Made by a program: the position numbers and the translations under genes
Assembly (NCBI GenBank): GCA_900543085.1
Contig: UQQF01000038.1
Location: 1-19,912, forward strand
Length of the DNA: 19,912 nucleotides
Source of the DNA: an uncultured Eubacteriales bacterium
Lineage (GTDB): Bacteria > Bacillota > Clostridia > Oscillospirales > Oscillospiraceae
Direction of reading: 5' to 3'
Notes under the pieces: model-generated
The model's input: only the letters and a program-made list of their open reading frames with translations
Databases searched by the model: none
Told to the model about the DNA's origin: nothing
In this document: positions 1-8,537 of the stretch, in pieces
Layout: the number at the start of each line of letters is the position of its first letter
How positions within the stretch are numbered: the first letter of the stretch is position 1

Positions 1-21
1 AAAAGCGTTTTTCTCTTTGGA

Positions 22-93
22 GTCTGAGGGGTTTCTTTTTGTCGCCACAAAAAGAAATCCCTCAGGAGCCGCGCGGGGGGTTCCACCCCCCGC
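22..93 (+). repeat. Dispersed palindromic repeat, left copy
   Basis: A 19-bp hairpin (24-42 pairs with 47-65, one G-T pair, loop CGCC) begins CTGAGGGGTTTCTTT. It is followed by CAGGAGC and a second 9-bp hairpin (73-81 with 85-93) whose arms are GCGGGGGGT and ACCCCCCGC. The reverse complements of the two copies at 19547-19650 and 19861-19912 show the same first hairpin; the 19547-19650 copy also has the second. The shared order is GGnGTCTG, then a long stem centred on TTTCTTT/AAAGAAA, then CCCAGGAG or CTCAGGAG. It lies upstream of the prs promoter and encodes nothing. A REP- or MITE-like element is likely. A terminator for an off-window gene is less likely because no T-run follows the stem. 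Confidence 0.6.
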
Positions 94-178
94 ACCCCCC
101 GGGGGTGGATTTGTCTAATTTGCCCATATCCTCGCGCTGAAAAATCTTTGTTTACATCTAGGCATTTGCGCGGCTTTT

Positions 179-187
179 TGGTATAAT
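179..187 (+). promoter_or_regulatory. Extended -10 promoter of prs
   Basis: TGGTATAAT is a perfect extended -10 element (TGn followed by TATAAT). It sits 42 bases before the prs start, giving an expected transcript start near 194 and a short leader. No good -35 is found 17 bases upstream, as is usual for extended -10 promoters. It would drive prs and pth and possibly the glg genes. Confidence 0.65.
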
Positions 188-229
188 GCATGGGAGAGAG
201 GGTTCAGACCCATTTATAAAGAGAGGACG

Positions 230-1198
230 ATGAATTTGATTTCACACGGTAAAGAGGTCAAGGTATTCGCGGGCAACAGCAATCTCCCGCTCGCGAAGGC
301 CATTTGCGAGAAGCTGAGCCGCAAGCTCGGCAACTGCACGGTTTCCGCCTTTGCCGACGGCGAGGTATCCCTCAGTCTCGGGGAACCCGTCAGAGGCTCG
401 GATGTTTTCATAGTCCAGCCCACCTGCAAGCCCGTCAACGACAACCTGATGGAACTTCTGGTCATGATCGACGCCATGCGCCGCGCCAGCGCCGGACGCA
501 TCACCGCCGTTATCCCGTACTTTGGCTATGCCCGGCAGGACCGCAAGGCCAAAAGCCGCGACCCCATCTCCGCCAAGCTCGTCGCCAACCTCATCACCGA
601 GGCCGGAGCCGACCGCGTCCTCACCATGGACCTGCACGCCGCGCAGATCCAGGGCTTCTTCGACATACCCGTGGACAATCTGTTCGGCGCGCCCCTTCTC
701 GCCAACTACTATCTCGACTGCTTCGGCAAGGGCAACGACGACTTCATGGTCGTCAGCCCCGACGTGGGCAGCGTCGCGCGCGCGAGGAGCTTTGCGCAGA
801 AGCTCGACCTCGGCCTGGCCATCGTGGACAAGCGCCGCCAGAAGGCCAACTCCAGCGAGGTCATGAACATCATCGGAGACGTCTCCGGCAAGAACGTCAT
901 ACTCCTCGACGACATGGTCGACACCGCGGGCAGCCTGTGTCACGCGGCCGAGGCTCTGGTCGAGGTCGGCGGCGCCAGGGAGATCTACGCCTGCGCCAGT
1001 CACGGCGTGCTCTCCGGCCCCGCGCTCAGCCGCATCGAGGCCAGCCCGATAAAGGAGCTGGTGCTGCTGGACACCATCCCCTACCCCAGCGACAAGCCCG
1101 CCTGCGGCAAGATCAAGTACCTGTCCGTGGCCGGCATCTTCGCCGAGGCCATCGAGCGCATATACGAGGAAGTCTCCATCTCCTCGCTGTTTGACTGA
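230..1198 (+). CDS. prs: Ribose-phosphate pyrophosphokinase (PRPP synthetase)
   Basis: This cytoplasmic enzyme makes 5-phosphoribosyl-1-pyrophosphate from ribose 5-phosphate and ATP, feeding purine, pyrimidine, histidine, tryptophan and NAD synthesis. The 322-residue protein has the usual family length. Visible motifs are FADGE (41-45), the PYFGYARQDRK flexible loop (96-106), MDLHAAQIQGFF (133-144), a catalytic-site KRR (201-203) and the PRPP-binding loop DDMVDTAGS (227-235). ATG 230 follows the Shine-Dalgarno sequence GAGAGGA (221-227) closely and lies just after a clear promoter. The stop TGA overlaps the start of pth by one base (TGATG), so the two are translationally coupled. In many Firmicutes prs follows glmU and precedes pth; glmU is not present here. 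Identification is secure. Confidence 0.97.
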   Translation: MNLISHGKEVKVFAGNSNLPLAKAICEKLSRKLGNCTVSAFADGEVSLSLGEPVRGSDVFIVQPTCKPVNDNLMELLVMIDAMRRASAGRITAVIPYFGYARQDRKAKSRDPISAKLVANLITEAGADRVLTMDLHAAQIQGFFDIPVDNLFGAPLLANYYLDCFGKGNDDFMVVSPDVGSVARARSFAQKLDLGLAIVDKRRQKANSSEVMNIIGDVSGKNVILLDDMVDTAGSLCHAAEALVEVGGAREIYACASHGVLSGPALSRIEASPIKELVLLDTIPYPSDKPACGKIKYLSVAGIFAEAIERIYEEVSISSLFD

Positions 1199-1791
1199 TG
1201 CTGTTCGGCAGGCAGCCCGCGGTGGAGTGGATAGTCGCCTTTCTGGGCAACCCCGGGGCTAAGTATGAAAACACCCGGCACAACGCCGGATTCATGGCCG
1301 GGGCGGCGATGGAGAAGCTCCTGGACGTGAAAATGAACCGGCTGCGCCACCGCGCGCTTACCGCCCGCGCCGACATAGGCGGGCACGGCGTGCTGCTGAT
1401 GGAGCCGCAGACGTACATGAACCTCTCCGGCGAGGCCATAGGCGAGGCCGCCAGGTTCTACAAGGTGCCCGCGGAGCGCGTGATAGTCGTCTCTGACGAG
1501 ATGGCGCTGCCCCCCGGCAGCGTGCGCATACGCCAGAGCGGCAGCGCGGGCGGACACAACGGTCTGAAAAGCGTGATAGCCCACCTGGGCACCGACAGGT
1601 TCCCGCGCATCCGCCTGGGCATAGGCGAGCCGGAGCACGAGCCGGTGGACTGGGTGCTGGGACATTTTACGGGACACGACGCGGAGGCGATGTCCGCCGC
1701 GTGCGAAAACGCCGCGAAGGCGGCGGTGTGCTATATATGCGAAGGCCCCGACAAGGCCATGAGCAAATACAACGTCAGAGCGAAGAACTAA
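1198..1791 (+). CDS. pth: Peptidyl-tRNA hydrolase
   Basis: Pth releases peptides from prematurely dropped peptidyl-tRNA by hydrolysing the ester bond, recycling tRNA. The 197-residue protein shows the family signatures FLGNPG (15-20), NTRHNAGF (25-32) with catalytic His28, YMNLSG (73-78), SDEMALPPG (99-107) with the conserved acidic residue Asp100, and GSAGGHNGLKS (115-125). The N-terminus is about ten residues longer than the usual start. An internal start is possible, but the TGATG junction with prs supports this ATG by coupling. It is cotranscribed with prs, a common Firmicutes pairing. No odd features were seen. Confidence 0.96.
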   Translation: MLFGRQPAVEWIVAFLGNPGAKYENTRHNAGFMAGAAMEKLLDVKMNRLRHRALTARADIGGHGVLLMEPQTYMNLSGEAIGEAARFYKVPAERVIVVSDEMALPPGSVRIRQSGSAGGHNGLKSVIAHLGTDRFPRIRLGIGEPEHEPVDWVLGHFTGHDAEAMSAACENAAKAAVCYICEGPDKAMSKYNVRAKN

Positions 1792-1793
1792 GA

Positions 1794-1838
1794 GGGCGCT
1801 CCGGCGCCCGCAGGCGAAGCCGCACCCTTCGGCTCGCC
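1794..1838 (+). other. Two hairpins between pth and glgC
   Basis: GGGCGC (1794-1799) pairs with GCGCCC (1804-1809). GGCGA plus GCC (1813-1821) pairs with GGC plus TCGCC (1831-1838) with one bulged A. Neither is followed by a T-run, so they look more like processing, stability or partial attenuation structures than a full terminator. They mark the boundary between the housekeeping pair prs-pth and the glycogen genes. No separate glgC promoter was recognised. Confidence 0.45.
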
Positions 1839-1860
1839 GAAAAACGTAGGGGGGATTTGT

Positions 1861-3071
<1,211 letters not shown>

Positions 3072-3072
<1 letters not shown>

Positions 3073-4172
3073 TGATAAACCTGCACGGACTCATACTGGC
3101 CGACCGCTCCAGCCGCGACCTGCGCGAGCTGGTCATGTGCCGCACATCCTCCTCCCTGCCCTTCGCAGGGCGTTACAGGCTCATTGACTTTGCGCTGAGC
3201 AACCTGCAGAACGCGGGCGTGCGCGACGTGGGCGTCGTGATGCAGCGCAACTACTCCTCCCTGCTCGACCACATCGGCTCCGGCAAGGAGTGGGACATGT
3301 CCCGCAAGCGCGGCGGACTCAAGCTGCTGCCCCCCTTCACCGGCTCCGGCGAGTACGAGGGCATCATCGACGCGCTTGAGAACGTCCGCGGCTACATCGA
3401 GGACATCAAGCAGGACTACGTCGCCATCATGCGCGGGCACCTGGCCGCGAGCATAGACCTCGCCGACGTGATGTACCGCCACGTCAAGTCCGGCGCCGAC
3501 GTCACCGCCGTCTGCTCGGAGACGACGCCGGAGGGCTCGCACCACCGCTTCCTCGTGGACGAGGACGGCTTTGTCAAGGAGATAATGCTCCGCCGCACCG
3601 GCCCCGGCGAAGGCGTCGCCACGCTGGAGGTGTACATCATGAGCAAGGAAGTGCTCCTCGGCATCATCGAGCGCTGCGACAACGCGCTGAACCACAAGTT
3701 CCACCGCGACGGCCTGGGCGGCCTGCTCGCCGCCGGCGGGAAGATCGCCGTGTACATGCACAACGACTACGCGGTGCACATTTCCAGCGTGAACGGATAT
3801 TATAAAGCGAGTATGGATATGCTCGACCGCGAAAAGCGCAATCAGCTTTTCCCCGAGTCGCGCCCCGTCCGCACCAAAGGCCGCTCCGACGTGAGCACCT
3901 ATTACGGCGACAAGTCCATCAGCCGCAACAGCCTCGTGGCCGACGGCTGCATAATAGAAGGCCAGCTTGAAAACTGCGTCATCTTCCGCGGCGTGCGCGT
4001 CGGCGCGGGCGCAGTGCTCAAAAACTGCATCATAATGCAGGACACCGTCATATCCGACGGTGTGGAGCTAAACTACGTCATCTCCGACAAGGACGCTTTC
4101 ATCTCCCCGGACGTGACGCTGTCCGGCTCCCCGCGTCTGCCGCTGGTTCTGCCCAAGGGCAGCAAGGTATAA
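3072..4172 (+). CDS. glgD: ADP-glucose pyrophosphorylase regulatory subunit GlgD
   Basis: GlgD is the non-catalytic partner that forms a mixed oligomer with GlgC in Firmicutes and raises its activity. The 366-residue protein keeps the fold, with FAGRYRLIDFALSNLQNAG (31-49), similar to GlgC, and a C-terminal beta-helix rich in hydrophobic hexapeptides (about 280-360). It has lost the GGxGxRL nucleotide loop: residues 8-17 read ILADRSSRDL. The GDH catalytic triplet reads RGH (121-123). Such losses are known for GlgD and suggest no catalysis of its own. ATG 3072 overlaps the glgC stop, with AAGGAGG at 3056-3062. Confidence 0.93.
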
Positions 4173-4196
4173 GGCGCGAAATAAAACGCAAGCTGC

Positions 4197-4244
4197 GGGG
4201 CGTGACCGTATCCCCCGAACTTTCGAGGGGTACGGCCTCGCCCC
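4197..4244 (+). other. Long hairpin upstream of glgP
   Basis: GGGGCG (4197-4202) pairs with CGCCCC (4239-4244), CCGTA (4206-4210) with TACGG (4231-4235), CCCC (4212-4215) with GGGG (4227-4230) and CGAA (4216-4219) with TTCG (4222-4225). Together they form one interrupted 48-base stem-loop. A second stem, GCGCAGT (4264-4270) with ACTGCGT (4276-4282), follows before the glgP ribosome binding site. There is no T-run. The pair could protect or process the mRNA, or attenuate glgP relative to glgCD. The gap between glgD and glgP contains nothing else recognisable. Confidence 0.5.
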
Positions 4245-4306
4245 GTACCAATCAACCGTGAGGGCGCAGTGGCCAACTGCGTGCCGCACGGCATATGGAG
4301 GTATAC

Positions 4307-6709
4307 ATGACAACAGGACAGATTTCCAGAGATGAGATGCACGGCGCGCTGGAAGATAAGCTTTGCAGCTACTTCGGCGTCACCGGCAAGGAGGCCACCG
4401 ACGAGCAGGTGTTCCAGGCCTCGGCCATGGTCATACGCGAGATTATGAGCCGCTTGCTCGCCGCCGAGAAGGCGGAGACACCCGACAAACAGGTGCACTA
4501 CCTCTCGATGGAATTCCTCATGGGTCGCAGTCTGATGAAGAACGCCTATAACCTCGGCGTGGCCAACGCACTTGCCGGCGCGATCGAGGACATGGGACGC
4601 AACGCCTCTGACATCTTCGAGCTCGAGCCGGACGCCGGCCTGGGCAACGGCGGTCTCGGCCGCCTCGCCGCCTGCTATATGGACAGCATGGCCACCGAAG
4701 GCATAGACGCCACGGGCTACACCCTCTGCTACGAGCTCGGCATCTTCAAGCAGAAGATCGAGGACGGACGTCAGATCGAGGTCGCCGACAACTGGAAAAG
4801 CGCGGCCGAGAGCTGGCTTATCCCCCGCTATGAGGACACGTTCGAGATCCGCTTCGGCGGCCGCGTGGAGGAAAACTGGGATTACTTCGGCAACTGCCAC
4901 GCCGAGCTGCGCGACTATGACACCGTGCTGGCCGTGCCGCGCGACATGCTCATCTCCGGTTACGGCGGCGGCAAGGTGAACACCCTGCGCCTCTGGGAGG
5001 CGCACAGCCCCAACAGCCTCGACATGTACCAGTTCTCCGAGGGCGAGTACGTCAAGAGCATGGAGCAGCGCACGATGGCCGAGGTCATCACCAAGGTGCT
5101 CTACCCCGCCGACGACCACATGGAGGGCAAGACCCTGCGCCTGAAGCAGCAGTACTTCTTCGTCTCCGCCACGGCTCAGAACATTGTCCGCGACCATCGC
5201 CGCATCTGGGGCGACGTGCGCAACTTTGCCGAGCACCACGTGATACACATCAACGACACTCACCCCACCCTCATCATCCCCGAGCTGATGCGCATATTCA
5301 TGGACGAGGACGGCCTGGGCTGGGATGAGGCCTGGGAGATCGTCAGCCACAGCGTGGCCTACACCAACCACACCATCATGTCCGAGGCGCTCGAGACCTG
5401 GCCTCAGGGCTTGGTCCAGAGCCTGCTGCCGCGCGTCTTCGAGATAATCAGCGAGATCAACCGCCGCTGGCGCGCGCTGTTGACCGACAAGTTCCACGGC
5501 GACAACGCCAGGATCTCCCGCAACGCCGTCATCGAGGGCGGCAAGGTGCACATGGCTAACATGTGCCTCGCCGGCTGCTACATGGTCAACGGCGTGTCCG
5601 GCCTGCACGGCGACATACTCAAAAACGATCTTTTCCGCGACGTCTGCGAGTTTGAGCCGGAGAAGTTCACCTACATCACCAACGGCATCGACCACCGCCG
5701 CTGGCTCAGCCAGGTCAACCCCAAGCTGGACAGTCTGGTTCGCGAGCTGATCGGTCCGGGCTACCTGCGCCACCCCGAGGAGCTTGCCAAGCTGCGCAAG
5801 TTCGAGGGCGACGCCGAGGTGCTCATGCGCCTGCGCGAGATCAAGGGCTTCAACAAGCAGTACCTCGCCGAGTACGCAAAGAAGACCCAGGGCTTTGAGA
5901 TGAACACCGACGCCGTGTTCGACGTCCAGGTCAAGCGCCTGCACGAGTACAAGCGCCAGCTGATGTGCGCCATGCTCATAGCCCATTTGCAGGATCGCCT
6001 GCGCGACAATCCGAACATGGACTTCGTGCCGCGCACCTTCATCTTCGGCGCCAAGGCCGCGGCGAGCTACAAGTCCGCCAAGCGCATAATCGAGCTGATC
6101 AACTCCCTGTCCGCCGACGTGAACGCCGACCCCGCATGTCAGGGCAATCTGCAGGTGTTCTTCCTGGAGAACTACCGCGTCTCCGTGGCGGAGAAGCTCA
6201 TGCCCGCCGCCGACATCAGCGAGCAGATTTCCACCGCCGGCAAGGAGGCCTCCGGCACCGGCAACATGAAGCTGATGATGAACGGCGCCGTGACCATCGG
6301 CACGCTCGACGGCGCGAACGTCGAGATGTACGAGCGTCTGGGCGACGACAACATGTTCCTCTTTGGCCTGCGCGCCAACGAGGTGGAGGAGCTGCGCCGC
6401 AGCGGCTACGACCCGCAGCGCTACGCCAACGAGGATGAACGCCTCAGGCGCGTGCTCCAGCGCTTCAACTCCGGCCTCGCCGACGGCAAGAGCTACGCCG
6501 ACCTGGTCAGCAGCCTGCTCTACGGCGGCGACCAGTACATGCTCATCGCCGACTTCGCAAGCTACGTCGAGTGCCACGACCGGCTCTACGACAAGCTCCG
6601 CGACAAGCGCGAGTTCGCCCGCATGGGTCTGGTCAACATCGCCGAGAGCGGCATCTTCGCCGCCGACCGCGCCGTGCGCGAATACGCGCAGCGCATCTGG
6701 AAGATTTAA
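4307..6709 (+). CDS. glgP: Glycogen/alpha-glucan phosphorylase
   Basis: This GT35 enzyme uses pyridoxal phosphate to release glucose 1-phosphate from the non-reducing ends of glycogen or maltodextrin. With ATG 4307 the protein has 800 residues, typical of the family. Recognisable stretches are HYLSMEFLMGRSL near the N-terminus, the glycine-rich LGNGGLGRLAACYMDSMA, HINDTHPTL, VKRLHEYKRQL, and the cofactor site EASGTGNMKLMMNGA, whose Lys655 should carry pyridoxal phosphate. An in-frame ATG lies at 4295, but GGAGG (4297-4301) would then fall inside the gene. GGAGG is ideally placed, five bases before ATG 4307, so the later start is chosen. Gene order glgC-glgD-glgP puts synthesis and breakdown of the polymer in one block. 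No glycogen synthase or branching enzyme is in this window. Confidence 0.96.
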   Translation: MTTGQISRDEMHGALEDKLCSYFGVTGKEATDEQVFQASAMVIREIMSRLLAAEKAETPDKQVHYLSMEFLMGRSLMKNAYNLGVANALAGAIEDMGRNASDIFELEPDAGLGNGGLGRLAACYMDSMATEGIDATGYTLCYELGIFKQKIEDGRQIEVADNWKSAAESWLIPRYEDTFEIRFGGRVEENWDYFGNCHAELRDYDTVLAVPRDMLISGYGGGKVNTLRLWEAHSPNSLDMYQFSEGEYVKSMEQRTMAEVITKVLYPADDHMEGKTLRLKQQYFFVSATAQNIVRDHRRIWGDVRNFAEHHVIHINDTHPTLIIPELMRIFMDEDGLGWDEAWEIVSHSVAYTNHTIMSEALETWPQGLVQSLLPRVFEIISEINRRWRALLTDKFHGDNARISRNAVIEGGKVHMANMCLAGCYMVNGVSGLHGDILKNDLFRDVCEFEPEKFTYITNGIDHRRWLSQVNPKLDSLVRELIGPGYLRHPEELAKLRKFEGDAEVLMRLREIKGFNKQYLAEYAKKTQGFEMNTDAVFDVQVKRLHEYKRQLMCAMLIAHLQDRLRDNPNMDFVPRTFIFGAKAAASYKSAKRIIELINSLSADVNADPACQGNLQVFFLENYRVSVAEKLMPAADISEQISTAGKEASGTGNMKLMMNGAVTIGTLDGANVEMYERLGDDNMFLFGLRANEVEELRRSGYDPQRYANEDERLRRVLQRFNSGLADGKSYADLVSSLLYGGDQYMLIADFASYVECHDRLYDKLRDKREFARMGLVNIAESGIFAADRAVREYAQRIWKI

Positions 6710-6747
6710 CACGGAAAGGCTGGCCTATGGCCAGCCTTTCCGTGTTA
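6707..6747 (+). other. Perfect 19-bp hairpin at the glgP stop codon
   Basis: TAACACGGAAAGGCTGGCC (6707-6725) pairs perfectly with 6729-6747, loop TAT. The stem begins at the glgP stop codon itself. No T-run follows, so on its own it is more likely an mRNA 3'-end stabiliser, with the next hairpin as the terminator. Confidence 0.6.
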
Positions 6748-6760
6748 GGGGAAAATTGTG

Positions 6761-6800
6761 AATTCCCTCCGAGGTACACGCCCTCGGAGGGAATTTTATT
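6761..6800 (+). terminator. Intrinsic terminator of the glg block
   Basis: AATTCCCTCCGAGG (6761-6774) pairs perfectly with 6782-6795 around a seven-base loop, followed by TTTATTG. It ends the plus-strand run prs-pth-glgCDP. Confidence 0.7.
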
Positions 6801-7204
6801 GTAATTGTTCGCGCGGGGCGCGAATTCTGCCGAAGGCTTTTTGTTTTGGTGCTGGATTTCACGTTTCGGGCATAGCCCGCTTGCGGGGGTCGCGGGCATG
6901 CTCTGCCGACGGACAGCAAGATTGCAGGTGCGCTGTGCGCCGGGGAGTTGAGCGGGTGCGGAGAGTCGTAGCGCGCGGGCTCGCGGCGGAGCCGCATCGC
7001 TACGGGGGTGCGCTGCGCGCCTTAGACCACACGGGCGGGGGTCTTTTCCCTTTGAACAACATCGTTTTTGCGCCCTCGCAAAAACTCTTGATGCGTCTTG
7101 CGCGCATCAAGAGGGCGTGCAACCTACGGCCAAACGCGGAAACGTCCGTCGCAAACGCGGCGGTGATGGGTGTGGCGCGATGGGTGCAAGGTGTGCGGCG
7201 GAGC
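6801..7204. other. About 400 bases without a convincing gene, rich in inverted repeats
   Basis: Open frames here have atypical composition, no ribosome binding site, and begin inside the preceding terminator. Several structures can be seen. GGTGCGCTGTGCGCC (6927-6941) and GGTGCGCTGCGCGCC (7007-7021) are near-identical direct copies 80 bases apart. GTAGCG (6968-6973) pairs with CGCTAC (6998-7003), enclosing GGCTC/GAGCC. An 11-bp hairpin lies at 7085-7095 with 7103-7113. It could be repeat-derived spacer DNA or hold an unrecognised small RNA. No known riboswitch or RNA class was recognised. Confidence 0.4.
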
Positions 7205-7233
7205 TTGCGTTGGCGGGGAGCGGAGGGTATACT
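7205..7233 (+). promoter_or_regulatory. Promoter of the LytTR gene
   Basis: TTGCGT (7205-7210), a 17-base spacer and TATACT (7228-7233) form a good vegetative promoter. Transcription would start near 7240, about 15 bases before the ATG at 7255. This helps to fix the short form of the LytTR gene. Confidence 0.65.
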
Positions 7234-7254
7234 CGGTTTGAAGGGGGTGCGGGC

Positions 7255-7704
7255 ATGAAGCTACGGCTTGACGTCAGCTCTGAGAGATACGACGAGCTGG
7301 CCGGTGAGCTCAGGGGACTTGGCATCGAGATAGACGAGGGCGCCGGGCTTGTGCTCAGCGAGGTTGGGCGCTATGCGGACTATCTGGTCGTGCGCGTTCC
7401 GTCGGGCGGCTATGCCCGTGTCGGAGCGGACGAGATAATTACGGTCGAGGCCTTCGGCCGCGACATCGAGGTGCACACGCAGCGCGGCGTCTTCCTCGCA
7501 GACGGCCGTCTCTACCAGATGCAGTCCAGGCTTGACCCCGCGAGGTTTCTGCGCGTCAGCAACAGCGTCATCGTTGCGCTTGGCCAGATACGGCAGATAA
7601 GCCCCGCGCTCTCTATGCGCCTCACGCTCACGCTCTCAAACGGGAGGCGCGTCATCGTGACGCGCACATACTACTACGCGTTCAAGGACGCGCTCGGGAT
7701 ATAG
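7255..7704 (+). CDS. LytTR-domain DNA-binding regulator without a receiver domain
   Basis: The 149-residue protein has a C-terminal LytTR DNA-binding domain (about 56-149), recognised by RVGADEIITVEAFGRDIEVH (55-74), the central FLRVSNSVIVAL (98-109) with its FxRxxxSxIV pattern, and a basic beta-hairpin near SNGRRVIVTRTYY. The first 50 residues (MKLRLDVSSERYDELAGELR...) are a short alpha/beta stretch, not a phospho-receiver. It therefore belongs to the stand-alone LytTR regulators, which often control an adjacent membrane protein. The frame is open 46 codons further upstream. ATG 7255 is chosen because a promoter ends at 7233 and GAAGGGGG lies just before it. The downstream membrane gene starts ten bases after the stop, so the two form an operon. 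Targets are unknown. Confidence 0.85.
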   Translation: MKLRLDVSSERYDELAGELRGLGIEIDEGAGLVLSEVGRYADYLVVRVPSGGYARVGADEIITVEAFGRDIEVHTQRGVFLADGRLYQMQSRLDPARFLRVSNSVIVALGQIRQISPALSMRLTLTLSNGRRVIVTRTYYYAFKDALGI

Positions 7705-7714
7705 GAGGCCGAAC

Positions 7715-8500
7715 ATGAGCACACCCATACCGTGGATTGCCGTCTTCGGCGCGCTGGGAGCGCTGCTGGTGATAGCAGGCGCGTACTACCTGATATACCG
7801 CGCGCACGTGAACCGCGCGCTGCGCCGCGCCGGAAGCGCGCGCAAGCTCATGGCAGAGCCTCGCACCGTCACGCTGGTCTGCCTCATATTGGCGCTTGTC
7901 GTGCTTGCGGCCGGCTGTTACCTGCTGGGCTACAAGGCCGCCTATGACAGGTTCGAGGCGGACGCGGCCGTGTCGCCGGCCGTGGAAATCCCGCCGCTAA
8001 CGCTGGCCGAGCCCTCGGCGGCGCAGGCGCTGTTTGACTCGGTTCTGGAGCTTGCGGCCTCGCCCGGGGACGGACAGAGTGTATCCGCTTTCTCACTGTC
8101 GTTCCTCGGCGGCGAATTTAGCTACATGAGCTTCTCGCTCCGGTACCCGCAGGACGGGAACAGCCTCATGCAGGAGATAGAAGTCAACGCATCGGGGCAG
8201 GTCTTTACGGCTCCGCCCCTGAGCTGCGGCGCGGAGCGATACGATGCGGCCGTCCCCGTGGACGTCCTGCGCGACTTCATCTCCGCGCTGGACGGATACG
8301 ACTGGCCTGCCGGCGAGTCCTCGAGCTTTTACAGCCACGGACTCACGGATGGCATATCCCCCGACGGCGAGTACACGTACCTGGTCGTTGAAAACGGCGC
8401 GCTCACCCCCCTGACCGGGAGCAGGGCGGGACGGTTTTACTCCTTCAGCTACATCTTCACCGGCCACAACAATGTAATATACGTGTACATCCCGGCATAA
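7715..8500 (+). CDS. Two-TM membrane protein paired with the LytTR regulator, function unknown
   Basis: I do not recognise this 261-residue protein. It has a hydrophobic segment at residues 7-27, a basic cytoplasmic linker (RAHVNRALRRAGSARK) and a second segment at 51-72. A large, probably extracytoplasmic domain (73-261) follows, rich in Ser, Gly, Tyr and acidic residues and ending in a beta-strand-like NVIYVYIPA. The second segment contains VLAAGC, which resembles a lipobox, but it lies after a first membrane segment and has no separate start. The gene begins ten bases after the LytTR stop with TAGGAGG before the ATG, so it is cotranscribed. By analogy with other LytTR-membrane protein pairs it may sense the envelope or hold back the regulator; that is inference. 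Confidence 0.75.
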   Translation: MSTPIPWIAVFGALGALLVIAGAYYLIYRAHVNRALRRAGSARKLMAEPRTVTLVCLILALVVLAAGCYLLGYKAAYDRFEADAAVSPAVEIPPLTLAEPSAAQALFDSVLELAASPGDGQSVSAFSLSFLGGEFSYMSFSLRYPQDGNSLMQEIEVNASGQVFTAPPLSCGAERYDAAVPVDVLRDFISALDGYDWPAGESSSFYSHGLTDGISPDGEYTYLVVENGALTPLTGSRAGRFYSFSYIFTGHNNVIYVYIPA

Positions 8501-8502
8501 GC

Positions 8503-8537
8503 AAACCCCCGGCGCTGCGAGCGCCGGGGGTTTTGTT
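8503..8537. terminator. Bidirectional terminator
   Basis: AAACCCCCGGCGCT (8503-8516) pairs perfectly with AGCGCCGGGGGTTT (8520-8533), loop GCG, with TTTTGTT on the plus side. On the minus strand it is followed by only a short T-run. It ends both the LytTR operon and the converging transporter gene, whose stop codon lies at 8537-8539. Confidence 0.8.

Noticed and set aside
4073..6712. Minus-strand open frame of 879 codons antisense to glgP
   Set aside because: Its protein is rich in Val, Ala, His and Glu, as expected of a reverse reading of high-GC codons. It has no family motif, and the plus-strand frame is an unmistakable phosphorylase.
6758..7258. Plus-strand 166-codon frame in the gap before the LytTR gene
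   Set aside because: It starts inside the glgP terminator, has Arg/Cys-rich low-quality composition and crosses the LytTR promoter.
7853..7921. Lipobox-like VLAAGC in the two-TM protein, suggesting a lipoprotein starting at the internal ATG 7853
   Set aside because: There is no ribosome binding site before that ATG, the upstream ATG 7715 has a very good one, and the hydrophobic segment continues past the Cys.
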